In this document: one piece after another, positions 18,299 through 29,080 of the stretch
Numbering within the stretch: position 1 is the stretch's first letter
Layout of the letters: each line of letters starts with the position of its first letter
Source: Eilatimonas milleporae
GTDB taxonomy: Bacteria; Pseudomonadota; Alphaproteobacteria; Sphingomonadales; Kordiimonadaceae
NCBI RefSeq assembly: GCF_003688555.1
Contig: NZ_REFR01000011.1
Span: 310,001 to 374,000, forward strand
Direction: 5' to 3'
DNA: 64,000 nt
The notes under the pieces: model-generated
What the model was told of the DNA's origin: nothing
Seen by the model: the letters and a program-made list of their open reading frames with translations, nothing else
The model's database searches: none
Made by a program: the position numbers and the translations under genes

Positions 18299-18808
18299 TC
18301 ACTGTGGCAGCAACAGTGCGATGGTCCTGTCCCACTGGGCGCGGCCACCGGGCAGTCCATCCGGGTCCAGATGGCGGCGATACGGGTCAAAGGGATCGGC
18401 GCTTAAAGGTACCGTCACGCCAAGTGCCGAGACCAGTGCGGCCTGGCAGGTCTTTTCCGTTTCCAGCTCTTTGTCCTTGATGGCCTCATATCCCGGGTGA
18501 CCTTTCAGGGCGCGCCGTCTGGCTCTCAGCGGGCCAAGTATGTGCCGTTGCCAGCGGGATGATACGGCTATCAGTTGTGTCCATGACTGTGTGTCCGGCA
18601 TTCGGCCCTGTGCGGCCAACCATGCGGTAAGCAGCAGCAGATTGACATCGGCGCCCAGCCTGTCCTGGGCGTCAAGGCAGGCATCTGCGACATCCGGACG
18701 AGCATAGAGGGCAAGGGAAAACGCCCAGAAATCGTCCGCCCTCGTGGGAGCGTCCCGCACGGTCTTTTTGATACCGGGCGGCTTTTCTTCTATGGGTCCT
18801 GTCTTCAT
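18299..18808 (-). CDS. TIGR02444 family protein
   Basis: 169 aa. FWAFSLALYARPDVADACLDAQDRLGADVNLLLLTAWLA is the conserved N-terminal core of the TIGR02444 family, with LGPLRARRRALKG and YEAIKDKELETEK following. No biochemical role is known. It is divergent from the second DUF465 gene, a common association in Alphaproteobacteria. Confidence 0.85.
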   Translation of the reverse strand: MKTGPIEEKPPGIKKTVRDAPTRADDFWAFSLALYARPDVADACLDAQDRLGADVNLLLLTAWLAAQGRMPDTQSWTQLIAVSSRWQRHILGPLRARRRALKGHPGYEAIKDKELETEKTCQAALVSALGVTVPLSADPFDPYRRHLDPDGLPGGRAQWDRTIALLLPQ

Positions 18809-18879
18809 GCTATAGTGGCAATATTATCAGGTCGGTGTTGACAGGGAAGGGTGTTGCTATGTTTGAGGGGGTTGTCGGC

Positions 18880-19077
18880 ATGGACGAAACAGCGATCCGG
18901 GGGCGTTTGTCCGCCGTGATGCAGGAACACCGCGATCTGGATGATGCAATCACGGCCCTTGAGCGGGCCGGCACCTTCAACCAGTTGCAGGTGCAGCGCA
19001 TGAAAAAGCGTAAATTGCTGCTGAAAGACCAGATCAACACCCTGCAGACCATGCTGGTCCCCGATATTATCGCCTGA
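18880..19077 (+). CDS. DUF465/YdcH-type small protein
   Basis: 65 aa with the start at 18880, preceded by GAGGGGG at good spacing; ATG 18859 is an alternative. The core reads LSAVMQEHRDLDDAITALE, then QRMKKRKLLLKDQIN, the DUF465 hallmark (H-x-x-L-D...I..L, KKRKLxLKDQI). It is paralogous to the protein at 17314. Function unknown. Confidence 0.88.
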   Translation: MDETAIRGRLSAVMQEHRDLDDAITALERAGTFNQLQVQRMKKRKLLLKDQINTLQTMLVPDIIA

Positions 19078-19243
19078 AAGCCACACCGTCTGAAAGCCAC
19101 ACCGCCTGAGAGCCACGGTATCGGCCATTTTTACCATCTGCAATTTGTGACATCCGATACCCACCCTCATTCAGGGCGCTTGGACTTTTCCGACACCGGT
19201 ATTTTAAAGAGGCCCGGCCTGCCGCGGGCGGCGCGGTTTTCCG

Positions 19244-19990
19244 TCAACGGACGGCATTTTCCCCTTTGATGGCTTTTTTGTTGGCATACATGGCTTCGTC
19301 CGCGCGTGCCAGCGCTGTTTCAGGCGCATCGTCGCTTCGGAAGGTGTAGGTGCCGTAAGCCAGATTGACCGCATGCTGTGTGCCATTGATGGTCAGCGGT
19401 GTTTGCCGGACAAGGGCCGCCAGGTCTTCCGCTTTGCGCCGGCCGGTTTCCTCGTCCGCCTGGGCCAGAATCACGCCAAATTCATCCCCGCCCAGACGCG
19501 CGACGGTATCCGTGCCGCGAATGTTGTCGGACAATGTGCGGGCGACATGGAGCAAAGCCTTGTCCCCGGCTTCATGACCATATGTGTCATTGATCACCTT
19601 CATGTCGTTCAGGTCTATGAACATCACCGTTGAGGGCGCTCCGTACCGTTCCGCGAAGGATATCATCCGGTTCAATTCGCGTACGAATGCACGTCTGTTG
19701 GGTACGGGCAACAGGGTGTCCATGTCGGCCAGGTCTTCCAGTTCGCGCAGGCGTCTGTTGGCCGCATCAAGATCCCTGCGCAATGTATCCACCTCGCCGA
19801 TCAGTGTGACGATGGCCTTGTGGACACTTGGTGTCAGCTCGCCTGACGGGATGCCAAGGGTTTCAACCGTGTCGGTGATCGACCGCGGGGCTGAGGCCGC
19901 GCGCGCCTCGCCACGCGACAAGGGACGGCTTTCCGCCGTGCGCCTGATGCCGGCAGTTGCTGCGCCTTCTATCGGATTGGCGATTTTCAT
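19244..19990 (-). CDS. GGDEF diguanylate cyclase
   Basis: 248 aa. An N-terminal ~70-residue region without a recognised sensor domain, then a coiled coil (VDTLRRDLDAANRRLREL), precede a complete GGDEF domain. It starts at DMDTLLPVPNRRAF and the active site is RLGGDEFGVIL. The inhibitory I-site RxxD (RGTD) stands five residues before GGDEF, so product feedback is likely. It has no membrane segment. Input signal unknown. Confidence 0.92.
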   Translation of the reverse strand: MKIANPIEGAATAGIRRTAESRPLSRGEARAASAPRSITDTVETLGIPSGELTPSVHKAIVTLIGEVDTLRRDLDAANRRLRELEDLADMDTLLPVPNRRAFVRELNRMISFAERYGAPSTVMFIDLNDMKVINDTYGHEAGDKALLHVARTLSDNIRGTDTVARLGGDEFGVILAQADEETGRRKAEDLAALVRQTPLTINGTQHAVNLAYGTYTFRSDDAPETALARADEAMYANKKAIKGENAVR

Positions 19991-20166
19991 GCGTTCTTAC
20001 AGGCCTTTGCCCTAAGCCCCGTGTCTGCGCACCAGTATGCCCGCTTTCCGATTCCCATGACAAGGCCGGGACATTACGGGGGCTATGATCCTGTGCAGTA
20101 TCGGCAACTGTGCTTGCATCGCTGCAAGCGATTTCTATAATCGCGCTTCCGCTTATCACTTGGGAT

Positions 20167-20697
20167 ATGCCAGTCAAGCCCACGCTTATGCAAGAGTCAG
20201 CGCCCCTAGTTGGAATCATCATGGGCAGTCAGTCCGACTGGCCGACCATGAAACATGCCGCCGAAGTGCTGGATGCGCTGGGCGTTGCTTACGAAGCCCG
20301 GATCGTCTCGGCGCACCGCACGCCTGACAGATTGTATGATTATGCCGGCAGTGCCCGTTCGCGGGGGCTGAAATGCCTGATCGCCGGTGCAGGCGGTGCG
20401 GCGCATTTGCCGGGTATGGCGGCGGCCATGACACCGCTGCCTGTTTTCGGTGTGCCTGTGGAAAGCCACAGCCTTAAGGGACAGGACAGTCTTTTGTCCA
20501 TCGTTCAAATGCCGGGCGGGGTCCCTGTCGGAACCCTTGCCATCGGCAAGGCCGGGGCCATCAATGCCGGCCTGCTTGCGGCCGGCGTTCTGGCTCTGAT
20601 GGATGACGCGCTGGCCGGGCGTCTCGACGACTGGCGGGCCGCTCAAACGGCCGGTGTGGCCGAAATTCCCGTGACCGCAACCTCGGATGAAGGGTGA
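20167..20697 (+). CDS. purE: N5-carboxyaminoimidazole ribonucleotide mutase
   Basis: 176 aa from ATG 20167; ATG 20188 is equally possible. Class I PurE signatures are [34 protein letters not shown] and [13 protein letters not shown]. The enzyme moves the carboxylate from N5-CAIR to CAIR in purine synthesis. It overlaps purK by 11 bp; the two act in sequence, so translational coupling makes sense. Confidence 0.95.
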   Translation: MPVKPTLMQESAPLVGIIMGSQSDWPTMKHAAEVLDALGVAYEARIVSAHRTPDRLYDYAGSARSRGLKCLIAGAGGAAHLPGMAAAMTPLPVFGVPVESHSLKGQDSLLSIVQMPGGVPVGTLAIGKAGAINAGLLAAGVLALMDDALAGRLDDWRAAQTAGVAEIPVTATSDEG

Positions 20698-21814
20698 GGC
20701 GGTGCCCCGGACCGCAAGAAAATCGTCTGAATATGTTCCGCCGGGCAGCATGATCGGCATTCTCGGCGGCGGGCAGCTTGGGCGTATGATGGCCATGGCG
20801 GCCGCGCAGCTGGGATACCGCTGCCATGTTTTCACGGATAAGGACAACAGCCCGGCGGCGGATGTCAGCGCACAGACAACCGTTGCCCCCTTCGATGATA
20901 TGGAGGCCCTGGACCGGTTCGCCCGGTCGGTCGCCGTGGCGACGTATGAATTTGAACACATTCCCCTGGCCAGTGTCGAGCGCGTTGCCGCCAGGGTGCC
21001 GGTGCGGCCCGGTATCAATGCCCTTGCCGTCGCCCAGGACCGCCTGTCCGAGAAGACATTTCTGCGGGATACCGGTATCGACATCGCCCCGTTTGAGCCC
21101 GTCGACGATGCGGACGCCCTGAAACGCGCGGTTGACCGGCTGGGCCTGCCGTGTGTCGCGAAAAGGCGCCTGTGGGGATATGACGGTAAAGGGCAAACCA
21201 TGATCCGGCGTGCCTCCGATATCAAAAAAGCGGCGGCCATGCTGGAGGGTACGGCCGGTGTGGTGGAAGGCTTTGTCGATTTTGAACGTGAGGTCAGTGT
21301 TATCATTGCCCGGACAGGGGCGGGCGATATTTCCGCATATCCCCTGTGCCACAATATCCATGCCGAGCATGTTCTGCGCGAAACCCATGTGCCGTCAGGC
21401 CTGCCGGAGCCGCAAATGGCACAGGCGAAGGTCATGGCGACCCGCATCGCCAATGCGCTGGACTATGTTGGTCTGTTGACGGTGGAAATGTTTTCCCTGA
21501 GCAGTGGCGGACTGGTGGTCAATGAATTAGCGCCCAGGGTGCATAACAGTGGCCACTGGACCATAGAAGGCGCCGTCACAAGTCAGTTTGAACAGCATAT
21601 CCGCGCTATCTGCGGCCTGCCGCTGGGCTGTGTGCGGGTGCGTGGGCCGGTGCGTATGCGTAATCTGCTTGGGACCGAGATTGACAGGGTGCCGACATTT
21701 CTGTCCGACCCGGGCGCCCATGTGCACGATTATGGCAAGGGCAAACCCGTGCCCGGCCGCAAGATGGGCCATGTGACATGGGTTGACGCTCAGGTGCCGG
21801 AGGTAACGGCCTGA
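20687..21814 (+). CDS. purK: 5-(carboxyamino)imidazole ribonucleotide synthase
   Basis: 375 aa. ATP-grasp enzyme converting AIR, bicarbonate and ATP to N5-[25 protein letters not shown] marks the N-terminal domain. ATP-grasp elements include [23 protein letters not shown] and [19 protein letters not shown]. The first ~20 residues are a non-conserved extension; ATG 20750 (MIGILGGG) is a possible shorter start. Co-transcribed with purE. Confidence 0.95.
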   Translation: MKGEAVPRTARKSSEYVPPGSMIGILGGGQLGRMMAMAAAQLGYRCHVFTDKDNSPAADVSAQTTVAPFDDMEALDRFARSVAVATYEFEHIPLASVERVAARVPVRPGINALAVAQDRLSEKTFLRDTGIDIAPFEPVDDADALKRAVDRLGLPCVAKRRLWGYDGKGQTMIRRASDIKKAAAMLEGTAGVVEGFVDFEREVSVIIARTGAGDISAYPLCHNIHAEHVLRETHVPSGLPEPQMAQAKVMATRIANALDYVGLLTVEMFSLSSGGLVVNELAPRVHNSGHWTIEGAVTSQFEQHIRAICGLPLGCVRVRGPVRMRNLLGTEIDRVPTFLSDPGAHVHDYGKGKPVPGRKMGHVTWVDAQVPEVTA

Positions 21815-21872
21815 CACGTGTTTCCGATTTTGTCAGTTCTTGCGCACGGAATGCCTGCGAACGCCATGTTTT

Positions 21873-22538
21873 TCATTGCGGCGTCAGCCACCAGGTGCTG
21901 CCGTCCGCCTCTACACTGTACCCTTTCCGCGCGGCGAAACGTTCAACGGTTTTCCGCATCGGGTATCCTTTTGTACGGTTCCAGGTCCAATCGTCCCCGG
22001 TGATCCGGGCATTTGGCCATAGACGGTGCGCAATCATCAGATCGGCCGCTTTTTTATCCGCATCGATGTAGATCAGGTCGGGCATGATGTCCCAGCGTTT
22101 CAGAGCCGGCAGGATACCGGGTGAGGCGCCGACCACAGGCACGAACCTGTCCCTGAAATCCGATATATTGGCGAGGGCGCAAGCCAGCGGGCCATATGCC
22201 GCGACAGAGTCGGCAAAGGCTTTCTGGTCGGCGGGGTCCGGATATGCGGCGGTCAGGCGCGGGCGCCCCACATAGCGGCGGCATTGATCAATCAGGGCTT
22301 CGCCCCATGGGTCCACGCCGACAAGGCGCAGGTTTTGATCCGTTTCCAGCCAGCGGCGGCTGGACCCGCATAGGAAACAGCCGATCTCCAGCATGACGGC
22401 GGGACGGTGCTCGGTGATGATCGCCTCGATCCGTTCGCGTCCGCCGCCATCCAGTGTAAAGGGCCAGCGCGGCACACCGGCAATGGACGGCCACGGATAC
22501 CGTTTGGCAAGTGCCCGAAAGGCGTCTTCCGTCCCCAT
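21873..22538 (-). CDS. Class I SAM-dependent methyltransferase-like protein
   Basis: 221 aa. VMLEIGCFLCGSSRRWLE resembles the SAM-binding motif I (E-x-G-x-x-x-G). LVGVDPWGEA fits the acidic-loop motif II. DLIYIDADKKAADL matches the conserved acidic region of Methyltransf_24-type proteins. DDWTWNR later supports a class that often modifies sugars or small molecules. Substrate unknown. Single gene, between purK and the transaldolase gene. Confidence 0.65.
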   Translation of the reverse strand: MGTEDAFRALAKRYPWPSIAGVPRWPFTLDGGGRERIEAIITEHRPAVMLEIGCFLCGSSRRWLETDQNLRLVGVDPWGEALIDQCRRYVGRPRLTAAYPDPADQKAFADSVAAYGPLACALANISDFRDRFVPVVGASPGILPALKRWDIMPDLIYIDADKKAADLMIAHRLWPNARITGDDWTWNRTKGYPMRKTVERFAARKGYSVEADGSTWWLTPQ

Positions 22539-22583
22539 CACATCCCGCCTGCCCGCTGCGTTATTCCCCGCCCTGTTCCATGC

Positions 22584-23237
22584 CTAGAGTATGGAGAAAC
22601 CCGTTGCGGCCCAATCCTTCAGAAACGCGTCCAGACCTTTGTCGGTGAGCGGATGGTTGAACAGTTTCTTCATCACATCCCACGGCATGGTGGCGACATC
22701 GCCACCGATTCGTGCGGCTTCCAGCACATGGACCGGGTGGCGGATGGAGGCCACCAGAATTTCCGTGTCGAAACCGTAATTGTCGTAAATGGTGCGGATG
22801 TCCTCGATCAGCTCCATGCCGTTGAAGCCCACATCGTCATGCCGTCCGACAAAGGGCGAAATGAATGTGGCGCCGGCCTTGGCCGCCAGCAGGGCCTGAT
22901 TGGCGGAAAAGCAAAGCGTGACATTGACCATGATGCCCTCGGCCCTGAGGGCCTTGCAGGTTTTGAGGCCATCCACCGTCAACGGCACTTTAACGGCGAT
23001 ATTGTCGGCGATTTTGGCGCATTTCAGACCTTCCTGAAGCATCGTCTCATGGTCTGTCGCGACCGTTTCCGCCGAAACCGGGCCGTCGACGACCGATGCG
23101 ATTTCGCTGAGCGTCTCGAAGAAATCGCCACCGGCCTTTTTGACCAGTGACGGGTTTGTCGTCACCCCGTCCAGCAGACCGGTGTCATGGGCTTCCTTGA
23201 TTTCGTCGATTTTTGCGGTGTCCAGAAAGAATTTCAT
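22584..23237 (-). CDS. tal: Transaldolase/fructose-6-phosphate aldolase family (short type)
   Basis: 217 aa, the short TalC/FSA length. [45 protein letters not shown] (Schiff-base lysine in the VKVP strand), [19 protein letters not shown] and [11 protein letters not shown] are all diagnostic. It exchanges dihydroxyacetone units in the pentose phosphate pathway. The fsa, priA, atp order is common in Alphaproteobacteria. Whether it acts as transaldolase or FSA cannot be settled by eye. Confidence 0.92.
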   Translation of the reverse strand: MKFFLDTAKIDEIKEAHDTGLLDGVTTNPSLVKKAGGDFFETLSEIASVVDGPVSAETVATDHETMLQEGLKCAKIADNIAVKVPLTVDGLKTCKALRAEGIMVNVTLCFSANQALLAAKAGATFISPFVGRHDDVGFNGMELIEDIRTIYDNYGFDTEILVASIRHPVHVLEAARIGGDVATMPWDVMKKLFNHPLTDKGLDAFLKDWAATGFSIL

Positions 23238-23496
23238 CGCGTTTGGTCCCGTCTCATGGGTTGATGGCTGGTATGGAATCCGTCAGGGCCGGTCCCATAT
23301 GGAGCATGCACTTTCCCGCCTGCCTACTGAAAGCGTGGACGTATTGCAAGAAAAGCCCCCGCCGCGCACCGCCAGGCGGCCTGAGTAAGATGCCTTTGGC
23401 AGCGTGGCTACGGACACATCGGCCTTGCACCTTTGGCTCTGGTCCGCAAGATGACGCGGATGGTTGCAGAACGATACAGTATAAGGGAAAGGCGCC

Positions 23497-24282
23497 ATGG
23501 AAACGGCCATCATCGCATTTGCGGCCCTTGCCGCGTCCCTGCTGACGCTGTTTTCCGGTTTTGGCCTGGGGACGCTGCTGATGCCGGCCTTTGCCCTGTT
23601 CTTTCCCGTGCCGGTGGCCGTCGCGGCAACGGCGGTCGTACATTTGGCCAACAATCTGTTCAAATTTATCCTTCTGGGCCGCCTGGCGGATTGGCCTGTC
23701 GTGCTGCGCTTCGGTCTTCCCGCCGCGCTGAGCGCGGTGGCGGGTGCCCTGCTGTTGGCGGAGCTTGCCGCGCAGCCGCCGGTTCTGGATTACATCCTGT
23801 TCGGACAGGCAGTGAATGTCACGATGATCAATTTGGTTATCGGTCTGCTCATTCTGGCTTTCGCCATACTTGAACTGAGCCCCGCTTTCGCCGTCATACA
23901 GGTGCCGCGACGCTATCTGGCGGCGGGTGGGGTGTTATCCGGTTTTTTCGGCGGACTATCGGGTAATCAGGGGGCCTTGCGCTCGGCTTTCCTGATCAAG
24001 GCGGGTCTGGACAAACAGGGGTTTGTCGCCACAGGCGTTGTCTGTTCGGTCATTGTCGATACGGTGCGTATTGTCGTCTATGGCCTTGCTCTGCATTCGG
24101 GCGGTTTTGGCGGATTTGACAGTGCACTGACGGGAACGGTGGCGCTGGCCATGCTGATGGCTTTTGCCGGTGCCTATCTGGGTGTGCGTCTTCTTGGCAA
24201 GGTGACGCTGCGTTTCGTGCAGCTTGCTGTTGCTGTGATGATGATGATCGTCGGTCTTGGGCTTGTCAGTGGTTTGCTGTAA
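23497..24282 (+). CDS. TauE/SafE family sulfite/organosulfonate exporter-like permease
   Basis: 261 aa with about eight hydrophobic segments. The duplicated signature is visible: SLLTLFSGFGLGTLLMPAF in the N-terminal half and GGVLSGFFGGLSGNQGALR in the C-terminal half, the GxxxGxxGG-type motif of the family. It is an inner-membrane transporter. The family moves sulfur-containing or other small anions; the substrate here is unknown. It stands immediately before priA. Confidence 0.88.
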   Translation: METAIIAFAALAASLLTLFSGFGLGTLLMPAFALFFPVPVAVAATAVVHLANNLFKFILLGRLADWPVVLRFGLPAALSAVAGALLLAELAAQPPVLDYILFGQAVNVTMINLVIGLLILAFAILELSPAFAVIQVPRRYLAAGGVLSGFFGGLSGNQGALRSAFLIKAGLDKQGFVATGVVCSVIVDTVRIVVYGLALHSGGFGGFDSALTGTVALAMLMAFAGAYLGVRLLGKVTLRFVQLAVAVMMMIVGLGLVSGLL

Positions 24283-24294
24283 GGCCCATTCTTC

Positions 24295-26580
24295 TTGGCC
24301 GGGACAGGCAGTGTTACGGAAACAGCAGTGACGGACGCAGGCAAAAATCTGACGGCGGATAGCGTTGAGGGCATGGTGCGTCTGTCCGTTCTGCTGCCCA
24401 TGCCGTTTGCCGGGCCGTTGGATTATCTTTATGCCGCGCCAGTGTCTGAGGGCAGCATTCTACGCGTGCCGCTTGGGCCGCGCGAAGTCACGGGTGTCGT
24501 CTGGCCCGCGGCCGATACTAAACGCCCCAGTGCCCCGGACAAGTCCGACAGGACGGTTTCCGTCGAAAAGTTGAAACCTGTTGCCGGACGTGTCGATATG
24601 CCGCCCCTGACGCCCGATTTGTGCCGCTTTGTCGATTGGGTCGCCGCTTATACGCTGACATCGCGCGGCCGCGTTTTGCGCATGATCCTGTCCGTGCCCG
24701 CGGCCCTGGAGCCGCCACCGGTCCAACGTATTTTCGCGCCTGGCCGTGAACGGCCTGCGCGTTTGACGCCCGCCCGCGCGCGCGTGCTGGATGCCATCGC
24801 CGCACAGGGCCCCTTGAGTGCCCGCGCGGCGGCAGAGGCTGCCGGTGTCAGCGAAAGCGTGGTGCGCGGTCTGGCCAAGGCCGGCGCGTTGACCATGCGG
24901 GAGGTCAGTGCCGATGCGCCCTACCCGCTACCCGACCCGACCCGGCCCGGCCCGGCCCTGTCCGATGAGCAGGCTGCCGCTGCCGCCGCCGTTTGTGGTG
25001 CCGTCACGGCCGGCGAATATGCCGTTTTTCTGTTGGACGGAGTTACGGGGTCCGGCAAGACCGAGGTGTATTTCGAAGCTGTCGCAGCGGCGCTTTCCCG
25101 TGATGACGAGACGCAGATCCTGGTTCTGGTGCCCGAAATCGCGTTGACCAGCCAGTGGCTGGACAGATTTGAGGCCCGTTTTGGCGCAAGGCCTGTCGTC
25201 TGGCATTCCGATGTGGGACAGGCCGCGCGCAGACGCGCCTGGGCGGCGACCGCCAGGGGAAGCGCCCGCGTGATTGTCGGCGCGCGCTCGGCCCTTTTCC
25301 TGCCGTTCCGGAAACTTGGTCTCATCGTGGTGGACGAGGAACACGATCCATCCTTCAAACAGGAAGACGGTGTTCTTTACCATGCCCGCGATATGGCCGT
25401 ACTGCGGGCCTCGCTTGGTGGCTGCCCCATCGTACTGGCGTCCGCCACGCCCAGTTTGGAGACGGCCGTCAATGCCGATGCGGGCCGGTACCGGCGCCTG
25501 CGGCTGACCGCACGCCATGGCGGCGCGGCCTTGCCGGACATCCGCGCTGTCGACATGCGGCGGGACCCACCGCCGCCGGGCCGCTGGATTGCACCGCCGT
25601 TGGAGGCGGACATGCGGGACACGCTGGCGCGCGGCGAGCAGGTGATGCTGTTCCTCAACCGGCGCGGTTACGCCCCGCTGACACTGTGTCGGACATGCGG
25701 CCACCGGCTGGAATGTCCCCATTGCAGTGCCTGGATGGTGGAGCATCGTTTTCAGCGCCGGATGCAGTGCCATCATTGCGGTCACAGCGGTCCGGTGCCG
25801 CCGGCCTGTCCGTCCTGCGGCGCCGAGGACAGCCTGGTGGCGTGCGGTCCCGGTGTAGAACGCCTGTTCGAGGAGGTCGGCGCCCGTTTTCCGGAGGCCC
25901 GTATCGCGGTGATGACCAGCGACACGCTTGACCATCCGTCGGAGACCGCGCGTTTCGTTGCCGACATTGCCGCCGGGAATGTGGATATCGTCATCGGCAC
26001 GCAGATCGTTACCAAAGGCTACCACTTCCCGCAGTTGACGCTGGTGGGTGTCATTGACGCCGACCTCGGCCTGCGCGGCGGGGATCTGCGCGCGGGTGAG
26101 CGGACCTATCAGCAGTTGACCCAGGTGGCGGGCCGGGCCGGCCGTGCGGCAAGACCGGGCCGGGTGTTTTTGCAAACCTACGATCCTGCGCACCCTGTGG
26201 TGGACGCTCTCGTCAAGGGGGACGGCGCGCGTTTCATGGCGCTGGAGGAAGACGGGCGCCGTCGTCATGCCATGCCGCCCTTTGGGCGGTTGGTGGCGCT
26301 CATCCTGTCCGGCCGGGACGAAAGTGCCGTAATCGAGACAGGTCGCCGCCTGGCCGCCACTGCACCGAGTGGACAAACCCCTGGCGGCGAGGCGGTGCAG
26401 GTGCTGGGCCCCGCGCCTGCGCCACTGGCCCGTCTGCGTGGGTATTACCGGGTGCGGCTGCTGTTGCATCAGCGCGGTCTTGGGCGTGTGCAGGCGTTGA
26501 TGCGCGACTGGCTCAAGCGCAGCGAGCCGGTCAAGGGTGTGACTGTCAAAGTCGATATCGATCCATACAGTTTTCTCTAG
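24295..26580 (+). CDS. priA: Primosomal protein N' (replication restart helicase)
   Basis: 761 aa on the longest frame (TTG start); ATG 24373 (MVRLSVLLPMPFAGPLDY) is a likelier biological start, giving 735 aa. The N-terminal DNA-binding domain is followed by helicase motifs: Walker A DGVTGSGKTEVYF, DEEHDPSFKQEDG, and LASATPSLET. The zinc-binding part has CRTCGHRLECPHCSAWM, CHHCGHSG and CPSCGAED. The C-terminal helicase lobe has GTQIVTKGYHFPQLTLVG and QVAGRAGRA. It restarts stalled replication forks. Confidence 0.95.
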   Translation: MAGTGSVTETAVTDAGKNLTADSVEGMVRLSVLLPMPFAGPLDYLYAAPVSEGSILRVPLGPREVTGVVWPAADTKRPSAPDKSDRTVSVEKLKPVAGRVDMPPLTPDLCRFVDWVAAYTLTSRGRVLRMILSVPAALEPPPVQRIFAPGRERPARLTPARARVLDAIAAQGPLSARAAAEAAGVSESVVRGLAKAGALTMREVSADAPYPLPDPTRPGPALSDEQAAAAAAVCGAVTAGEYAVFLLDGVTGSGKTEVYFEAVAAALSRDDETQILVLVPEIALTSQWLDRFEARFGARPVVWHSDVGQAARRRAWAATARGSARVIVGARSALFLPFRKLGLIVVDEEHDPSFKQEDGVLYHARDMAVLRASLGGCPIVLASATPSLETAVNADAGRYRRLRLTARHGGAALPDIRAVDMRRDPPPPGRWIAPPLEADMRDTLARGEQVMLFLNRRGYAPLTLCRTCGHRLECPHCSAWMVEHRFQRRMQCHHCGHSGPVPPACPSCGAEDSLVACGPGVERLFEEVGARFPEARIAVMTSDTLDHPSETARFVADIAAGNVDIVIGTQIVTKGYHFPQLTLVGVIDADLGLRGGDLRAGERTYQQLTQVAGRAGRAARPGRVFLQTYDPAHPVVDALVKGDGARFMALEEDGRRRHAMPPFGRLVALILSGRDESAVIETGRRLAATAPSGQTPGGEAVQVLGPAPAPLARLRGYYRVRLLLHQRGLGRVQALMRDWLKRSEPVKGVTVKVDIDPYSFL

Positions 26581-26935
26581 TTCCGGTTCGCTTTCACGGC
26601 GTCTCGCGGGCCCTGTTTTCAGTGGCGCTATGGCGCGTCATCTCAGTGCTTGCCCCCCATAAAACCATGTGCTAGAGGGGTCCCGCATTCCAGCCGGTCT
26701 TTGCTCTTGGACGGGCGGGTTATGCCGGAAAAGGCAGTGGTTTTAAGATGCGCGGGCGTGTTCCCGCACAGTTGCCACCCGCAACCGGCATGGCCCATAC
26801 GCCCCCGCAGGACAGACCGGCCCCGCCGATGCAGGCGAAGACGTCATTCTTTACGGTCAAAGGATGTTTTGCCTGCCGGTGCATGAAGGATCCGGCCCTG
26901 ATAGGGGTCGCTAATAATTTAGGGGATTGCCGGTC
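26581..26935. other. Leader region of the atp operon
   Basis: 355 bp without a credible gene. A possible promoter lies at 26650-26678 and an AGGGG ribosome-binding site for atpH at 26921-26925. The long untranslated stretch between them shows no recognised riboswitch. Confidence 0.5.
26650..26678 (+). promoter_or_regulatory. Possible promoter of the atpHAGDC operon
   Basis: TTGCCC (26650-26655), a 17-bp spacer and TAGAGG (26673-26678), with TG two bases before the -10 box. The -10 match is partial (3 of 6). Confidence 0.35.
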
Positions 26936-27496
26936 GTGGCTTCGCTTACAGGGATTGTTTCAGGGATTGCCGGCCGTTATGCCGTGGCTCTCTTCGAGAT
27001 GGCTGAGGCGGAAAAGGTGTTGGACACCGTCGCCGGCGATCTGGACGCGCTGGGCATGTTGCTAGGTGAAAGCGTTGAATTGCGCGAGCTTGTGTCATCG
27101 CCCCTGATCAGCCGGACCGAACAGTCTTCCGCGATTGTGAAAGTAGCCGCAGAGGCCGGCTTTCACACGCTGACCAAAAACACGCTGGGTGTCCTGGCGG
27201 CGAATCGTCGTCTTGGATATGTGAAGGCTGTGATCCGTGATTTCGGCAGACTGCTGGCGCATCATCGCGGCGAAATCGCCGCCGAGGTGACGACCGCGCG
27301 CCCACTGACCAAGACTCAGCTTGCGGATCTGACGAAAAAACTCAAACTCGCCATGGGTCGTGATGTGGCCGTCGAGGAGCAGGTGGACGAAAGCCTGATC
27401 GGCGGCATCGTGGTCCGGGTTGGTTCTCGCATGGTCGACGGCTCGCTCCGGACCAAGCTCGATAACCTCGCAATCGCCATGAAAGGGGTTCAGTAA
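26936..27496 (+). CDS. atpH: F1 ATP synthase subunit delta
   Basis: 186 aa from GTG 26936, chosen because AGGGG lies 10 bp upstream; TTG 26927 would sit directly on it. [34 protein letters not shown] and the C-terminal [26 protein letters not shown] are diagnostic of the OSCP/delta subunit. It connects the peripheral stalk to F1. First gene of a five-gene F1 operon; F0 genes are elsewhere, as is usual in Alphaproteobacteria. Confidence 0.95.
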   Translation: MASLTGIVSGIAGRYAVALFEMAEAEKVLDTVAGDLDALGMLLGESVELRELVSSPLISRTEQSSAIVKVAAEAGFHTLTKNTLGVLAANRRLGYVKAVIRDFGRLLAHHRGEIAAEVTTARPLTKTQLADLTKKLKLAMGRDVAVEEQVDESLIGGIVVRVGSRMVDGSLRTKLDNLAIAMKGVQ

Positions 27497-29028
27497 TGGA
27501 AATCCGTGCGGCGGAAATCTCCAAGGTCCTGAAGGACCAGATCGCATCCTTCGGTAATGAGGCCGAAGTCTCTGAAGTCGGCACCGTGCTGTCGGTGGGT
27601 GACGGGATTGCCCGCATCTATGGTCTTGACCAGGTGCAGGCCGGTGAAATGGTTGAATTTCCCGGCGGCATCAAGGGGATGGCGCTGAACCTTGAAACCG
27701 ACAATGTCGGTGTCGTGATCTTCGGCGATGACCGCACCATCAAGGAAGGCGACACCGTCAAGCGGACGGGCGCCATTGTGGACGTGCCGGTGGGCAAGGG
27801 GCTGCTGGGCCGTGTTGTCGACGGGCTCGGCAATCCGATTGACGGCAAGGGACCGCTGACCGATGTGACCCGCCAGCGGGTTGAAGTGAAAGCTCCGGGC
27901 ATCATTCCGCGTAAATCGGTGCATGAACCCATGCAGACCGGTTTGAAGGCGATTGACTCCCTGGTGCCGGTTGGGCGTGGCCAGCGGGAACTGATCATCG
28001 GTGACCGGCAGACCGGTAAGACGGCGGTTGCCATTGACGCCTTCATCAACCAGAAGACGGTGAACGACGCCGCCAAGGAAGACGGTGAGAAACTGTTCTG
28101 CGTGTATGTCGCCGTGGGGCAGAAACGGTCCACCGTCGCGCAGATCGTCAAGACGCTGGAGGAAAAGGGCGCGCTGGATTATTCCATCGTCGTTGCCGCC
28201 ACCGCGTCTGAGCCCGCGCCGCTGCAGTTCCTCGCGCCTTACACCGGCTGCACCATGGGTGAATTTTTTCGCGACAACGGCATGCATGCCGTGATCGTGT
28301 ATGATGACCTGTCCAAGCAGGCCGTGGCGTATCGTCAGATGTCCCTGCTGCTGCGCCGCCCGCCGGGCCGCGAAGCTTATCCGGGTGACGTCTTCTATCT
28401 GCACAGCCGTCTTCTTGAGCGTGCCGCCAAGCTGTCCGATGCCGAGGGGGCCGGATCGCTGACCGCGCTGCCGATTATCGAGACGCAGGCCGGTGACGTA
28501 TCCGCCTATATTCCGACCAACGTGATCTCCATCACCGATGGTCAGATCTTCCTTGAGACGGATCTGTTCTATAAGGGTGTGCGTCCGGCCATTAACGTCG
28601 GCCTGTCGGTCAGCCGTGTCGGCTCCTCCGCGCAGGTGAAGGCGATGAAACAGGTGGCGGGCTCCATCAAGCTGGAGTTGGCGCAGTTCCGCGAAATGGA
28701 AGCGTTCGCCCAGTTCGGCTCCGATCTGGATGCCGCCACGCAGAAGCTTCTGAACCGGGGCGCCCGTCTTACGGAACTGCTGAAGCAGCCGCAATACTCG
28801 CCCCTGCCTGTGGAAGAACAGGTGGTGACCCTGTTTGCGGGTGTAAATGGTTATCTGGATGATGTGCCGACCGGCGATGTCACCCGTTTCGAGCAGCAGT
28901 TCCTTGGCGAAATGCGCGCCAAGCATGCGGATCTGCTTGCCGTGATCCGGTCCGAGAAGAAGCTGAGCGACGACACCAGCGACAAGCTGAAATCTATCCT
29001 GGGCACCTTTGCCAAGGCTTTCAGCTAA
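27496..29028 (+). CDS. atpA: F1 ATP synthase subunit alpha
   Basis: 510 aa. It begins [16 protein letters not shown]. The P-loop is [15 protein letters not shown]; the arginine-finger/hallmark region is [15 protein letters not shown]. It forms the alpha3beta3 hexamer and carries the non-catalytic nucleotide sites. The ATG overlaps or abuts the atpH stop, implying coupling. Confidence 0.98.
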   Translation: MEIRAAEISKVLKDQIASFGNEAEVSEVGTVLSVGDGIARIYGLDQVQAGEMVEFPGGIKGMALNLETDNVGVVIFGDDRTIKEGDTVKRTGAIVDVPVGKGLLGRVVDGLGNPIDGKGPLTDVTRQRVEVKAPGIIPRKSVHEPMQTGLKAIDSLVPVGRGQRELIIGDRQTGKTAVAIDAFINQKTVNDAAKEDGEKLFCVYVAVGQKRSTVAQIVKTLEEKGALDYSIVVAATASEPAPLQFLAPYTGCTMGEFFRDNGMHAVIVYDDLSKQAVAYRQMSLLLRRPPGREAYPGDVFYLHSRLLERAAKLSDAEGAGSLTALPIIETQAGDVSAYIPTNVISITDGQIFLETDLFYKGVRPAINVGLSVSRVGSSAQVKAMKQVAGSIKLELAQFREMEAFAQFGSDLDAATQKLLNRGARLTELLKQPQYSPLPVEEQVVTLFAGVNGYLDDVPTGDVTRFEQQFLGEMRAKHADLLAVIRSEKKLSDDTSDKLKSILGTFAKAFS

Positions 29029-29080
29029 GTCTGGCGGCGTGCGGCACTGGCGCTTCGCTAAGTAAAGAAAGGTTTCTTTG

